Of a DNA stretch of 64,000 bases, positions 1 to 8,391 are shown one piece after another (the first letter of the stretch is position 1; every line of letters begins with the position of its first letter). The position numbers and the translations under genes were made by a program. Source of the stretch: Solwaraspora sp. WMMD791 (GTDB lineage Bacteria; Actinomycetota; Actinomycetes; Mycobacteriales; Micromonosporaceae); NCBI RefSeq assembly GCF_029581195.1, contig NZ_CP120737.1:3883001-3947000 (forward strand). Reading direction: 5' to 3'. The notes beneath the pieces were generated by a model that saw nothing but the letters and a program-made list of their open reading frames with translations, did no database searches and was not told where the DNA came from.

Positions 1-1410
1 CGCGGCGGTCAGGGCCGCCCCGACGGCCGCCACCGCCGCCAGGGTTGTCCACAGTGGCCCGCCGCGCTGCCAGGCGGCGACGACGGCGAACGCCTCACCC
101 CAGAAACCGGCCAGGCCGGGCAGGCCGAGGGAGGCCAGCGCCGCGTAGCCGAGCAGCCCGGACAGCGCCGGTGCCTGTTCCCGCAGTCCGCCGAGGTCGG
201 CCAGGTCACCGGTGTGGTAGCGGTCCTTGACCGCCCCGGCGAGGAAGAACAGCAGCCCGGTGATGACGCCGTGGGCGATGTTGCCGATCAGCGCGGCCTG
301 GATGCCGGTGGCGCTGAGCGTGGCGATGCCGAGCAGCACGAACCCCATGTGTCCGACGCTGGAGTACGCGATCAGCCGTTTCAGCTCGGTCTGCGCCAGG
401 CACACCAGGGATCCGACGATGATCGCGGCGACGGCGAGGGTCCCGAGCACCGGGGCGGCCCACCTGGCCCCCTCCGGGGCGACGCCGACGGCGACCCGGA
501 TCAGCCCGTACGTGCCCATTTTGAGCAGCACCCCGGCGAGGATCACGCTGCCGACGGTGGGTGCCTGGCTGTGCGCGTCGGGCAGCCAGCTGTGCAGCGG
601 CCAGAGTGGGGCCTTGACCGCGAAGGCGAGCGCCAGCAGCGTGAACGCGGCGAGTTGGGTGCCCCTGGTGAGGTCGGCGCCGCCGGTGAGCACGGTCAGG
701 TCGGCGGTGCCGGCGGCGGTCACCACGGTCACCACGCCGACGAGCAGCAGCACCGACCCGGCCAGGGTGTAGACGGCGAACTTCGTCGCCGCCCGCCGGT
801 GCGCGGTCCTGCCGCCGGCCCTGCCGTCAGCCCCGCCGTCAGCCCCGCCGTCGGTTCCGGTGCTGGTCGCCGGGTCACCGGTGCCGCCCCAGCCGGCGAT
901 GATGGCGTACATCGGCAGCAGCACGACCTCGAAGAAGACGAAGAACAGCACCAGGTCGAGGGCGAGGAAGGTACCGACGATGCCGACCTCGACGACCAGC
1001 AGCAACGCGACCAACGCCCGGCCGTTGCGCTGCTGTGGGACCCGCCAGACGGTGTACGCGCAGCAGAGCAGCGTCAGCACGGTGGTGAGCAGCACCAGCG
1101 GGTACGAGATGCCGTCGACGCCGAGGTGGAACCGTAGGTCCAGGGCGGGCACCCAGGGCAGGTCCAGCTGATGCCAGGGCTGCACTCCCGGTGGGCCGTC
1201 CAGCGGTGACCCGTACGCGAACCAGCCCGCCCCGGCCGGTCGCCCCAGCAGCGGCAGGCTGGCCAGCACGGTCACTGCCGCGACGCCGGTGCCCAGGATC
1301 CGCCCGGCCCGGTCCCCCCGGTGATCCCTCAGTGGCAGGGCCACCACCAGCAGCGCCCCCAGCGCCGGCAGGATCAGTACGGCCAGCAGGGCGAGCTGCC
1401 CGGCCGTCAT
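1..1410 (-). CDS. nuoM: NADH-quinone oxidoreductase subunit M, partial (C-terminus beyond left edge)
   Basis: Antiporter-like proton-pumping membrane subunit of a complex I-type enzyme. About 470 residues are visible from an ATG at 1410 (MTAGQLALLAVLILPALGA), and the frame stays open to the window edge. Family landmarks are the TM5 glutamate in FFEVVLLPMY, the TM7 lysine in AVKAPLWPLHSWLPDAHS, and AQTELKRLIAYSSVGHMG. A short Gly/Ala/Asp-rich insert (GADGGADGRAGG) sits in a loop around residues 195-205 and is encoded by a small direct repeat. The gene is 68 bases downstream of nuoL, unlike the overlapping nuoI-L junctions, because an inverted-repeat element occupies the gap. No strong Shine-Dalgarno precedes the chosen ATG; another ATG at 1418 is in a different frame. 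nuoN would be expected beyond the left edge. Confidence 0.95.
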   Translation of the reverse strand, partial: MTAGQLALLAVLILPALGALLVVALPLRDHRGDRAGRILGTGVAAVTVLASLPLLGRPAGAGWFAYGSPLDGPPGVQPWHQLDLPWVPALDLRFHLGVDGISYPLVLLTTVLTLLCCAYTVWRVPQQRNGRALVALLLVVEVGIVGTFLALDLVLFFVFFEVVLLPMYAIIAGWGGTGDPATSTGTDGGADGGADGRAGGRTAHRRAATKFAVYTLAGSVLLLVGVVTVVTAAGTADLTVLTGGADLTRGTQLAAFTLLALAFAVKAPLWPLHSWLPDAHSQAPTVGSVILAGVLLKMGTYGLIRVAVGVAPEGARWAAPVLGTLAVAAIIVGSLVCLAQTELKRLIAYSSVGHMGFVLLGIATLSATGIQAALIGNIAHGVITGLLFFLAGAVKDRYHTGDLADLGGLREQAPALSGLLGYAALASLGLPGLAGFWGEAFAVVAAWQRGGPLWTTLAAVAAVGAALTAA

Positions 1411-1462
1411 CGCGTCATCGGCGTACTCGGCGTACACGGCAGCGCCCGCCTCCCCTCAAGAT

Positions 1463-1530
1463 CCCGACGATCTTGCAGTTATCGTTGGACAAAGTAGACA
1501 AATCCTCTCGATAACTGCAAGATCGTCGGG
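1463..1530 (+). repeat. Interspersed inverted-repeat element, copy 1
   Basis: Perfect 22-bp inverted repeat: left arm 1463-1484, right arm 1509-1530. The 24-base loop holds the conserved blocks TTGGAC and GACAAA. It is the same family as the copies at 42.69 kb (same orientation) and 59.78 kb (opposite orientation). It lies in the nuoL-nuoM junction, and nuoL translates into it, ending at a TAA within the left arm. As RNA it would form a long stable hairpin, so it may end or attenuate transcription between nuoL and nuoM. No transposase is nearby; a REP-like or MITE-like nature is inference. Confidence 0.9.
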
Positions 1531-3329
1531 GAGGTGAGCAGGGTGAGGGCGGCGGTGAGCAGGGCGAGCAGCAGGGCTCCGGCCAGAACGAGGATCACCG
1601 CGAAGGGCAGTGGGGCGGCGGAACGGCGATCCAGAATGCCGCCAAGCCCCAGGACACCCCTACCGACACCGTTCACCGCCCCGTCCACACCACGTTCGTC
1701 GCCGACCTTGGCCATGGCTGCGAGCGCCACGATGGGGCGGACCACCACGGCCCGCTGCACCGCGTCCAGCCAGAACGCCGCCGCGAACGCCGGCCGCAGC
1801 GGCCCCAGCGCCTTGTCGGCCGGATCGGCGGCGGGGTTCCGCCGGTACAGCCACGCCGCCGCGCCGGCGCCCACTGCCAGCAGCAGCACCGGCAGCACCA
1901 GGTCGGCACCGACGTGGACCAGGTCACCCGGGGTGGCGCCACCGAGCCAGCCGGCGACGGTGGGGCTGAACGCGGCCAGGCCGAGCAGCGCCGCCGGCAC
2001 CGTCAACGCCAGCACCGGCCAGCGCATCAACGCCGGCGGGTCGTGTGGGTGGGCGCCGGCGGGCAGCCGGGACGGCCCGAAGAAGGTACGCAGCAGCAGC
2101 CGGGTGGCGTACCAGGCGGTGACCGCCACCCCCACCAGCCCGGCGGTCCAGACCAGCCAGCCCAGCCACGCTGGAGCCGGCCCGTCACCGGGATGCCGGG
2201 CCGCGTGGGAGGCCGCGTACAGCACGCTCTCCTTGCTCCAGAACCCGGCCAGCGGCGGCAGCCCGACAAGCGCCCCCAGCCCGACCGCCGTGGCGGCGAA
2301 GGTGACCGGCATCGGCCGGCGCAGCCCGCCCATCGCCGACATCAGGTTGCTGCCGACGGCGTGGATCACGCAGCCGGCGGCGAGGAACAGCAGCGCCTTG
2401 AACGCGGCGTGGGTGAGCAGGTGGAACAGGGCGGCCGACGGGGATCCGACGGCCAACGCACCGGTCATGTAGCCCAACTGGGAGACGGTCGACCAGGCCA
2501 GGACCCGTTTGATGTCGTCGGCGGCGGTCGCCGCGAACGCGCCGAGCAGCAGAGTGACGACGCCGAGTACGCCGAGCAGCACCAACGCGGCCGGGGCGGC
2601 GACGAAGATCGGGTAGAGCCGGACGGTCACGTACACCCCGGCGGCGACCATCGTCGCGGCGTGGATCAGCGCGGAGATCGGCGTCGGGCCGGCCATCGCG
2701 TCCGGCAGCCAGGTGTGCAGCGGGAACTGGGCGCTCTTGCCGGCCACCCCGGCGAGCAGCAGCAGCGCCGCCGTGGTGACCGTCGCCGGCGAATAGTCGT
2801 GGGCGAGCACGTCGGCGATCCGGAAGCTGCCGGCACCGATGCCGAGCACCGCGACGCCGAGCAGGAAACCGACGTCACCGACCCGGGTGACCAGGAACGC
2901 CTTCATGGCCGCCGCCGGGGCCTCGGGCAGCCGCCGGTCGTGGGCGATCAGCAGGTACGAGCAGGCGCCCATCACCTCCCAGCCGACCAGCAGCATGATC
3001 AGGTCACCGGCGACGACGACCAGCAGCATCGCGGCGGTGAAGAGGCTGACCTGGGCGACGTACGTCGGGTAGCGCTCGTCGTCGGCCAGGTAGGCGACGG
3101 AGTACAGCTGGACGGCGAGCGCCACCGCGGCGACCGCGACGGCGAGCAGGGCGGCGGGCCCGTCGAGCCGTACGCCGAGCGTGACGGCGAGCCCGCCGAA
3201 GTCGATCCACGACCGGGACACGTCCACTGTCGGCGCGCCGGCGGCCAGCAGGGTGACGGCGGCGGCCAGGGCCAGCGCTGCCCCGCCGACGCCGAGGACG
3301 GCGGCGACCCGGCGGCGGGTGGCGCTCAC
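1479..3329 (-). CDS. nuoL: NADH-quinone oxidoreductase subunit L
   Basis: Distal proton-pumping antiporter-like subunit of complex I, 616 residues and many membrane segments. Signatures include DLIMLLVGWEVMGACSYLLI, the lysine-bearing GKSAQFPLHTWLPDAMAGPT, and the H-rich ALFHLLTHAAFKALLFLAAG. The GTG start at 3329 overlaps the nuoK stop by four bases (GTGA), implying translational coupling. The C-terminus is odd: after the last hydrophobic helix the frame enters the inverted-repeat element and ends TILQLSRGFVYFVQR followed by TAA inside the repeat arm. The natural tail therefore seems to have been replaced or extended by the element. Total length is still normal for NuoL, so function is probably kept. 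Confidence 0.95.
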   Translation of the reverse strand: MSATRRRVAAVLGVGGAALALAAAVTLLAAGAPTVDVSRSWIDFGGLAVTLGVRLDGPAALLAVAVAAVALAVQLYSVAYLADDERYPTYVAQVSLFTAAMLLVVVAGDLIMLLVGWEVMGACSYLLIAHDRRLPEAPAAAMKAFLVTRVGDVGFLLGVAVLGIGAGSFRIADVLAHDYSPATVTTAALLLLAGVAGKSAQFPLHTWLPDAMAGPTPISALIHAATMVAAGVYVTVRLYPIFVAAPAALVLLGVLGVVTLLLGAFAATAADDIKRVLAWSTVSQLGYMTGALAVGSPSAALFHLLTHAAFKALLFLAAGCVIHAVGSNLMSAMGGLRRPMPVTFAATAVGLGALVGLPPLAGFWSKESVLYAASHAARHPGDGPAPAWLGWLVWTAGLVGVAVTAWYATRLLLRTFFGPSRLPAGAHPHDPPALMRWPVLALTVPAALLGLAAFSPTVAGWLGGATPGDLVHVGADLVLPVLLLAVGAGAAAWLYRRNPAADPADKALGPLRPAFAAAFWLDAVQRAVVVRPIVALAAMAKVGDERGVDGAVNGVGRGVLGLGGILDRRSAAPLPFAVILVLAGALLLALLTAALTLLTSPTILQLSRGFVYFVQR

Positions 3330-3694
3330 CGTCGCACCTCCCGCGCGGCGTCGTCGGCAGCGCTACCGTCGTCGGTGTCGTCGTCGGTGTCGTCGCCGAG
3401 TGGGACGTCGTCGACGACCACGCTGGCCCGCAGCCGGTACAGGTGCAGCACGATGGCCAGCCCGACGCCGATCTCGGCGGCGGCGATCACGATGATGAAC
3501 AGGGCGAACGTCTGCCCGGTGTGTGGCAACGCGGCGCGGACCGTGCTGTCGGCGGTGACCAGCACCAGGTTGACGGCGTTGAGCAGCAACTCGACCGACA
3601 TCAGCAGCAGGACGGCGTTGCGGCGGCGCAGCACGCCGTACACGCCGAGGCCGAACAGCGCGGCGGCGACGACGTACGGGATGACCGGGCGCAT
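3326..3694 (-). CDS. nuoK: NADH-quinone oxidoreductase subunit K
   Basis: Small three-helix membrane subunit of complex I, 122 residues from the ATG at 3694 ([15 protein letters not shown]). It shows the two conserved membrane glutamates of the family, in LLLMSVELLLNAVNLVLV and IVIAAAEIGVGLAIVL, which line the proton path. The acidic C-terminal tail (DDTDDDTDDGSAADDAAREVRR) is longer than the usual roughly 100-residue NuoK, as is seen in other actinobacteria. The ATG overlaps the nuoJ stop by one base (TGATG) and its own stop overlaps the nuoL GTG. A much longer upstream reading of this frame only shadows nuoJ and nuoI. Confidence 0.95.
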   Translation of the reverse strand: MRPVIPYVVAAALFGLGVYGVLRRRNAVLLLMSVELLLNAVNLVLVTADSTVRAALPHTGQTFALFIIVIAAAEIGVGLAIVLHLYRLRASVVVDDVPLGDDTDDDTDDGSAADDAAREVRR

Positions 3695-4215
3695 CAGCTG
3701 CCGCCACCTGATCGGGATGCCGCGCCGACGTCGGGGCGGGACAGCACGATCGCGCCGATCAGCGCGGACAGCAGCAACACCGACAGCACCTCGAACGGCA
3801 GCACCCAGCTGCCGAAGATCACCGTACCGAGGCGGTCGGCGGTGCCGGCGGCCGGCAGTTCCACGCTGGACCAGCGGTAGGCGTCGACGAAGAGGGCGGC
3901 CAGGCCCAGCCCGGCACCGCCGCCGATCAGCGCGGCCGGCCAGCCGGGCCGGTCCAGGTCGGTGGCGGCCCCGATCGGTGCCCGGGTCAGCATCACCGCG
4001 AACAGCAGCAGTACGACGACCGCGCCGACGTAGATCAGCACCTGTACCCAGGCGACGAGTTCGGCGGCGAGCACCAGGTAGAGACCGGCGACCGCGCCGA
4101 GGCAGGCGACCAGGTACAGCCCGGCGCGGACGATGTGCCGGGTGCTCACCACCAGGGCCCCGGCGCCGACGGCGACCGCGCCGAGGGCGAGCAGCAGGAC
4201 GTCCGTACCGGTCAC
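3694..4215 (-). CDS. nuoJ: NADH-quinone oxidoreductase subunit J
   Basis: Membrane subunit of complex I, 173 residues. The start is taken as the GTG at 4215 ([19 protein letters not shown]), which overlaps the nuoI stop as GTGA; readings further upstream give an Arg/Pro-rich stretch that is only the shadow of nuoI. Visible are the first helix, the typical [10 protein letters not shown]-like segment (here [19 protein letters not shown]), and [20 protein letters not shown], which carries the pi-bulge region of TM3 in this family. The stop overlaps the nuoK start by one base. Function follows from family membership and operon position. Confidence 0.93.
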   Translation of the reverse strand: MTGTDVLLLALGAVAVGAGALVVSTRHIVRAGLYLVACLGAVAGLYLVLAAELVAWVQVLIYVGAVVVLLLFAVMLTRAPIGAATDLDRPGWPAALIGGGAGLGLAALFVDAYRWSSVELPAAGTADRLGTVIFGSWVLPFEVLSVLLLSALIGAIVLSRPDVGAASRSGGGS

Positions 4216-4778
4216 GCGCGGGCCCTGCCAGCGCCGGGGCCGGCGGCCCGGCCGGGGCCTGGGCCAGCGCCGGGGCCGGCGGCCTTGCGGGCGGCGGCCG
4301 TCTCCTCCTTGGCCGGTTCGCCGTTCGGATCGTGCGCCGGTGGCGGCGGTACGCTGGCCAGCCACTCGCCGAGGTGCTCCTTGTCGTGCAGCAGGTCACG
4401 GATGTCGTACTCGGCGTACTCGAACTCCGGCGACCAGTAGAGCGCGTCGAACGGGCACACTTCGATGCAGATGCCGCAGTACATGCAGAGCGAGAAGTCG
4501 ATGTCGAACCGGTCCAGCACGTTGCGCTGGCGGGCCCGGGCCGCGCCCGGCACCGACACCTCCTCCTTGTGCGAGTCGATGTAGATGCACCAGTCGGGGC
4601 ACTCCCGGGCGCAGAGCATGCAGACCGTGCAGTTCTCGGCGAGCAGCGCGATCACGCCACGGGTGCGCGGCGGCAGCTCCGGCTCGACGTCCGGGTACTG
4701 CTGGGTGTGCGTCGGGCTGACCATCGTCTTGAACGTGGTCGCCAGACCCTTCAGCAGCCCCTCGCCGTGTCCGTCCAT
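4212..4778 (-). CDS. nuoI: NADH-quinone oxidoreductase subunit I (2x[4Fe-4S] ferredoxin-like)
   Basis: Peripheral-arm subunit that carries two [4Fe-4S] clusters passing electrons toward NuoB. It has 188 residues from the ATG at 4778 ([17 protein letters not shown]), which follows AGGATGAGC as ribosome site; an in-frame ATG at 4817 is possible but gives an atypical N-terminus. The two cluster motifs are [12 protein letters not shown] and [16 protein letters not shown], with the usual CxxCxxCxxxCP spacing. The C-terminus is an Ala/Pro/Gly-rich tail (residues about 155-188) with imperfect [11 protein letters not shown] repeats. This is the first nuo gene after a 220-base gap holding an AT-rich inverted repeat, so nuoI-M could have its own promoter or be separated from the upstream genes by a terminator. 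Confidence 0.95.
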   Translation of the reverse strand: MDGHGEGLLKGLATTFKTMVSPTHTQQYPDVEPELPPRTRGVIALLAENCTVCMLCARECPDWCIYIDSHKEEVSVPGAARARQRNVLDRFDIDFSLCMYCGICIEVCPFDALYWSPEFEYAEYDIRDLLHDKEHLGEWLASVPPPPAHDPNGEPAKEETAAARKAAGPGAGPGPGRAAGPGAGRARA

Positions 4779-4915
4779 GTGCTCATCCTGCCGAATCCGG
4801 CCCGCCCACGCGAGCATCTGATCTCACCGATCGACGATGGGACCGGTGCCGGGCGGTCGCCCGCCTGCCCCCGCCCGGCACCGCCCGGCACCCGAGACAG
4901 GTACGTTTTCCAGCG

Positions 4916-4953
4916 GTATTCCTCTGAGGAATGATTATTCCTCAGAGGAATAC
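4916..4953. repeat. AT-rich 17-bp inverted repeat between the glycosyltransferase gene and nuoI
   Basis: Perfect inverted repeat: left arm 4916-4932 (GTATTCCTCTGAGGAAT), four-base spacer, right arm 4937-4953. Each arm is itself nearly palindromic (ATTCCTCTGAGGAAT), so the site is also two 15-bp half-sites with centres 19 bp apart. It is conspicuously AT-rich for this genome. It starts 46 bases after the glycosyltransferase stop and lies 138 bases before nuoI. It could be a transcription terminator or a tandem operator for nuoI-M; the sequence alone does not decide. Confidence 0.8.
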
Positions 4954-4998
4954 TCGCGATTCGCTGTACCGGCCCGCCGGGAGGTGCGGGCGGGCGCG

Positions 4999-6675
4999 TC
5001 ACCAGGGGCCGAGGCAGTGGAAGTCGGCGCTGGGCTCGACGGCCGGCGGGTGCGGGTCGGGCCCGGCGGCCAGGTCGACCAGCACCCAGGCCGCCGTCGA
5101 GCCGGAGTGCCGGTCGGCGGGGAAGCGGCGTACCGCCGCGACGGTGCCCTGGGCGGCGAGCGCGGCGGCGACGCGGTCCGGGTAGTCGCGGGGCTCGCCG
5201 CTGAGGTTGCGCCCGTGCACGTACCAGACGCGGCGGGCGTCGCCGAGCCATTCGGCGAGCCGCTGCGGGTCGCAGTTGGCGTGGCCGGGCGGGTAGAGCC
5301 GGACGGTGCGCGGCGCGAGCCCGTGCTGCGGCCCGTACCACTGGACCATCCGGTAGCTGAACCAGTAGAACAGCACCACGTCGCCGGGTCGGACCTGCCG
5401 GGCGACGTCGACGAGGGCACCCGGCCCGGCGTCCTTGACCCGGGGGTCCTGGACCTGCCGGTACGCGGCCTGGGCGGCCGGGGCGGCGACCACCGGCAGC
5501 GCGGCGACCGGTGCCAGCACCGCGACGACCAGCAGCGCTGTCCCGGCGCCCGGGGCCAGGGCCAGCCGGCGGCCGGCGCGCCGGAGCGCCCACCGGAGCG
5601 CCCGTACGCAGCCGTCCGCGCCAGCGACGACCAGGATCACCGTGGAGGCGATCAGCCAGGTGGCGACCCGGTCGGCCAGCGGCAGGCCGCGGACCGCCGC
5701 CGCCAGCACCGCCATCAGCAGTACGCCGCCGAGCATGGCGGCCCACTGTGGCCGGCCCCGCCGCACCAGTGCCGCCAGGCCGGCCAGGGTGAACGCCAGG
5801 ATCAGCAGCGGGTACCGCCACTGCAGGGTGACGGTGACGAATCCGGTCCACATCTGCGGCAGCCAGGTGAGGATCTCGACCGGCCCGGACCCGGCCGGCG
5901 GGGTGCCGCCGACGAAGTAGTCGGCCTGGCCGGGCATGAACGGGTACTGGCGGCGGCGGTGGATCAGCCACGCGGCGAACGCGGCGGCCGGCAGCGCGCC
6001 GACGGCGAGCAGCAGCGTGTCGCGCCAGCGGCGGCGTACCGCCGTCACCAGGGTGGCGCCGGCGACGGCACCGGCCAGGGCCAGTACGGCGGTGAGGCTG
6101 ACGAAGACCGCGACGAGGGTGGCCGCTACCCAGCCGACCAGCGGCAGCACGGCACGCCTCCTGTCGGCACGGGCAGCCAGCGCCGACGTGGCCCGTTCGG
6201 TGGCCAGGAGCACCGCCAGGGCGACGGCGGCTTCGACGGCGTACTGCTTGAGTTCGCCGACATAGGTCAGGACCATCGGCGCGACGGCGATCAGCGCGGT
6301 CGCGGCGGCCGCCGCCCAGCAGCCGACCGCCCGGTGGGTGATGACCGCCGTCAACGCCAGGACGGTGAGCATGCCGAGCAGGGACGGCAGCCGCAGGACG
6401 CGTTCGTCGGCGCCGAAGGCGTACAGCAGGGATTTTTCCAGCCAGAGCCAGCCGACCGGGGCGACCTGCTGGAACTCCAGGTCCTGGGTGAGGGCGAGGA
6501 AGCCGCGCCGCAGGTTGATGGCGATGGCGGTCTCGTCGTTCCACAGCCAGGTGCCGGCGGCCCAGACCCGGATCTGGCCGGCCGCGCCGACGGCGAGCGC
6601 CACGGCGAGCAGGGCGTTGGGGACGAGTCCGGGGGCGACGCGCGGGAGGGTGAACCCGGACGTCTGTCGGGTCAT
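4999..6675 (-). CDS. GT-C fold membrane glycosyltransferase-like protein inserted in the nuo operon
   Basis: Predicted integral-membrane protein of 558 residues with about ten hydrophobic helices, resembling the PMT/ArnT (GT39/GT83, GT-C) superfamily. The first periplasmic loop has WNDETAIAINL, placing an Asp-Glu pair where GT-C enzymes have their catalytic acid. The hydrophilic C-terminal third (from about residue 390, RQVRPGDVVLFYWFSYRM) is a separate outer domain. The ATG at 6675 overlaps the nuoH stop (ATGA), so the gene is translationally coupled to nuoH although it is not a known complex I subunit. Substrate is unknown; a polyprenyl-phosphate-sugar donor is family inference. It could instead be a GT-C-like protein without catalytic activity. 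Confidence 0.7.
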   Translation of the reverse strand: MTRQTSGFTLPRVAPGLVPNALLAVALAVGAAGQIRVWAAGTWLWNDETAIAINLRRGFLALTQDLEFQQVAPVGWLWLEKSLLYAFGADERVLRLPSLLGMLTVLALTAVITHRAVGCWAAAAATALIAVAPMVLTYVGELKQYAVEAAVALAVLLATERATSALAARADRRRAVLPLVGWVAATLVAVFVSLTAVLALAGAVAGATLVTAVRRRWRDTLLLAVGALPAAAFAAWLIHRRRQYPFMPGQADYFVGGTPPAGSGPVEILTWLPQMWTGFVTVTLQWRYPLLILAFTLAGLAALVRRGRPQWAAMLGGVLLMAVLAAAVRGLPLADRVATWLIASTVILVVAGADGCVRALRWALRRAGRRLALAPGAGTALLVVAVLAPVAALPVVAAPAAQAAYRQVQDPRVKDAGPGALVDVARQVRPGDVVLFYWFSYRMVQWYGPQHGLAPRTVRLYPPGHANCDPQRLAEWLGDARRVWYVHGRNLSGEPRDYPDRVAAALAAQGTVAAVRRFPADRHSGSTAAWVLVDLAAGPDPHPPAVEPSADFHCLGPW

Positions 6676-7637
6676 CCGATGGCGACCTTGACCCCGGCGG
6701 TCAGCACCAGTTGGGCCAGGGCGAGCGGAACCAGTCCGAGCCAGCACAACCGTTGTAACTGGTCTTCCCGTAGTCGAGGAAACGACACCCGGATCCAGAT
6801 GATGACGAACGCGACGGCGAAGACCTTCAGCAGCGTCCACAGCCAGCCGAGCTGGTCGACGCCGAACGGCCCGTGCCAGCCGCCGAGGAACAGCACGGTG
6901 GTCAGCGCGGCGATGACGACGATGCCGGCGTACTCGGCGAGCAGGAAGAACGCGAACCGCAGCCCGGTGTACTCGGTGAGGTAGCCGAAGACGAGTTCAC
7001 TGTCGGCGATCGGCATGTCGAACGGGGGGCGGCGGATCTCGGCCATCCCGGCGAGGAAGAACACGACCAGGGCGGGGGCCTGCCAGATCAGCCACCACGG
7101 CTGCCACGCTTGCACGATGCCGGACAGGGACAGGGTGCCGGCGGCCATGGCGACGCTGGCGGCGGCGAGCACCAGCGGCAGTTCGTAGGCGAGCAGTTGG
7201 GCGGCGCCGCGCAGCCCGCCGAGCAGGCTGTACTTGTTGGCTGACGCCCAGGCGGCCATCAGCACGGCGACGACGCCGACGCCCATCACGGCCAGGACGA
7301 AGAACAGGCCGACGTCGAGCGGCTGGCCGACGAGGTCGTTCGGCCCGAGTGGGATGACGAGCAGGACCAGCAGGTACGGCACGAGCGCGATCGCCGGGGC
7401 GAGCCGGAACACCGGCCGGTCGGCGGCGCGTGGGGTGATGTCCTCCTTCTGCACGAACTTGACCCCGTCGGCGACGAGTTGCGCCCAGCCGTGGAATCCA
7501 CCGGCGTACATGGGGCCGAGTCGGCCCTGCATGTGGGCCATCGCCTTGTGTTCCATCTGTCCGACGAGCAGCGGCAGGGTCAGGAACGCGACGACGACGG
7601 CGCCGACGCGGATGGCCAGCTCCAGCCAGAGGGGCAT
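6672..7637 (-). CDS. nuoH: NADH-quinone oxidoreductase subunit H
   Basis: Membrane subunit that anchors the peripheral arm and forms much of the quinone chamber. It has 321 residues from the ATG at 7637 (MPLWLELAIRVGAVVVAFL). Signatures are GQMEHKAMAHMQGRLGPMYA near the N-terminus and the acidic loop MAEIRRPPFDMPIADSELVF followed by GYLTEYTGLRFAFFLLAEY. The ATG overlaps the nuoC stop by one base. Directly following nuoC, with no nuoD or nuoE-G between them, is an unusual order. The length is at the short end for the family. Confidence 0.95.
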   Translation of the reverse strand: MPLWLELAIRVGAVVVAFLTLPLLVGQMEHKAMAHMQGRLGPMYAGGFHGWAQLVADGVKFVQKEDITPRAADRPVFRLAPAIALVPYLLVLLVIPLGPNDLVGQPLDVGLFFVLAVMGVGVVAVLMAAWASANKYSLLGGLRGAAQLLAYELPLVLAAASVAMAAGTLSLSGIVQAWQPWWLIWQAPALVVFFLAGMAEIRRPPFDMPIADSELVFGYLTEYTGLRFAFFLLAEYAGIVVIAALTTVLFLGGWHGPFGVDQLGWLWTLLKVFAVAFVIIWIRVSFPRLREDQLQRLCWLGLVPLALAQLVLTAGVKVAIG

Positions 7638-8305
7638 CAGGCCGTACCCCCGTCTTTGTCGCCCTCGGCGGCGGCGCCCTCGGCGGCGGCGCGGGCCCTG
7701 GCGGCCTGCGGGCCCCATTCGGTCGGCAGCGGTACGCCCGGTGGCCGCATCGGAGCGCGTCGGGTGCCGCCGGATTCGGATTCGCCCGGCTCCTTCGCGC
7801 CCGGCCAGGGTTTCGCGACCCGGGAGGCGAGGATGAACTCCTTGCGCAGCGGGTGGCCTTCGAACTGGGGTGGCAGCAGCAGCGGGGTCAGGTTGGGGTG
7901 TCCGGTGAAGTCGATGCCGAACATTTCGTGGGTTTCCCGCTCGTGCCAGTCGGCGCCGGGGAAGACGTCGACGACGCTCGGCAGCTGCGGGTTGTCGCGG
8001 GGCACCCGGGTGCGCAGCAGTACGCCGTGCCGGGCGTGCGTGGACCACAGGTGGGCGACGATGGCGAAGCCGGCGTCGAGTTCGTCGACGGCTGACAGCC
8101 AGTCGAAGTAGTCGCAGCCCAGGTCGGTGTCGTCGCGGGCGGTGCGCAGCGCGTCCGGCCACTGCCCGGCCGGTACGTCGACGGTGGCGCGGGCGTACCG
8201 GCCGCCCCCGGAGACGCTGGCGGTGACGTCCGACGCGGCCTGCGGCTCCGGCTCAGGCTCAGTCAGGAGGCTGACCAGATGAGCGCCGATCTCGTCGGGG
8301 GTCAT
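7637..8305 (-). CDS. nuoC: NADH-quinone oxidoreductase subunit C (30-kDa subunit)
   Basis: Peripheral-arm subunit, 222 residues from the ATG at 8305. The family signature spans about residues 115-155: WHERETHEMFGIDFTGHPNL, then LLLPPQFEGHPLRKEF. The C-terminal about 60 residues (KEPGESESGGTRRAPMRPPG onward) are low-complexity Ala/Gly/charged sequence without family similarity. There is no fusion to a NuoD domain. It is the first gene of the nuoC-H-GT-I-J-K-L-M run and faces the plus-strand dehydrogenase across 86 bases, which must hold its promoter. Confidence 0.93.
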   Translation of the reverse strand: MTPDEIGAHLVSLLTEPEPEPQAASDVTASVSGGGRYARATVDVPAGQWPDALRTARDDTDLGCDYFDWLSAVDELDAGFAIVAHLWSTHARHGVLLRTRVPRDNPQLPSVVDVFPGADWHERETHEMFGIDFTGHPNLTPLLLPPQFEGHPLRKEFILASRVAKPWPGAKEPGESESGGTRRAPMRPPGVPLPTEWGPQAARARAAAEGAAAEGDKDGGTA

Positions 8306-8391
8306 GCCAGTAGATACTAAGGGGGCGGGAGGGCGGCAACCGGTCAGACTTTTCCGGTGTAGCTCCCGCCGCTCGGGGAAACCACCCTGGT

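Noticed and set aside
1914-4934. 1006-codon open frame on the plus strand opposite nuoL-nuoI
   Set aside because: Low-complexity Arg/Gln/Gly-rich translation with no family similarity; it is the antisense shadow of well-supported nuo genes in high-GC DNA. The same applies to long plus-strand frames at 214-1137 and 4837-6984.
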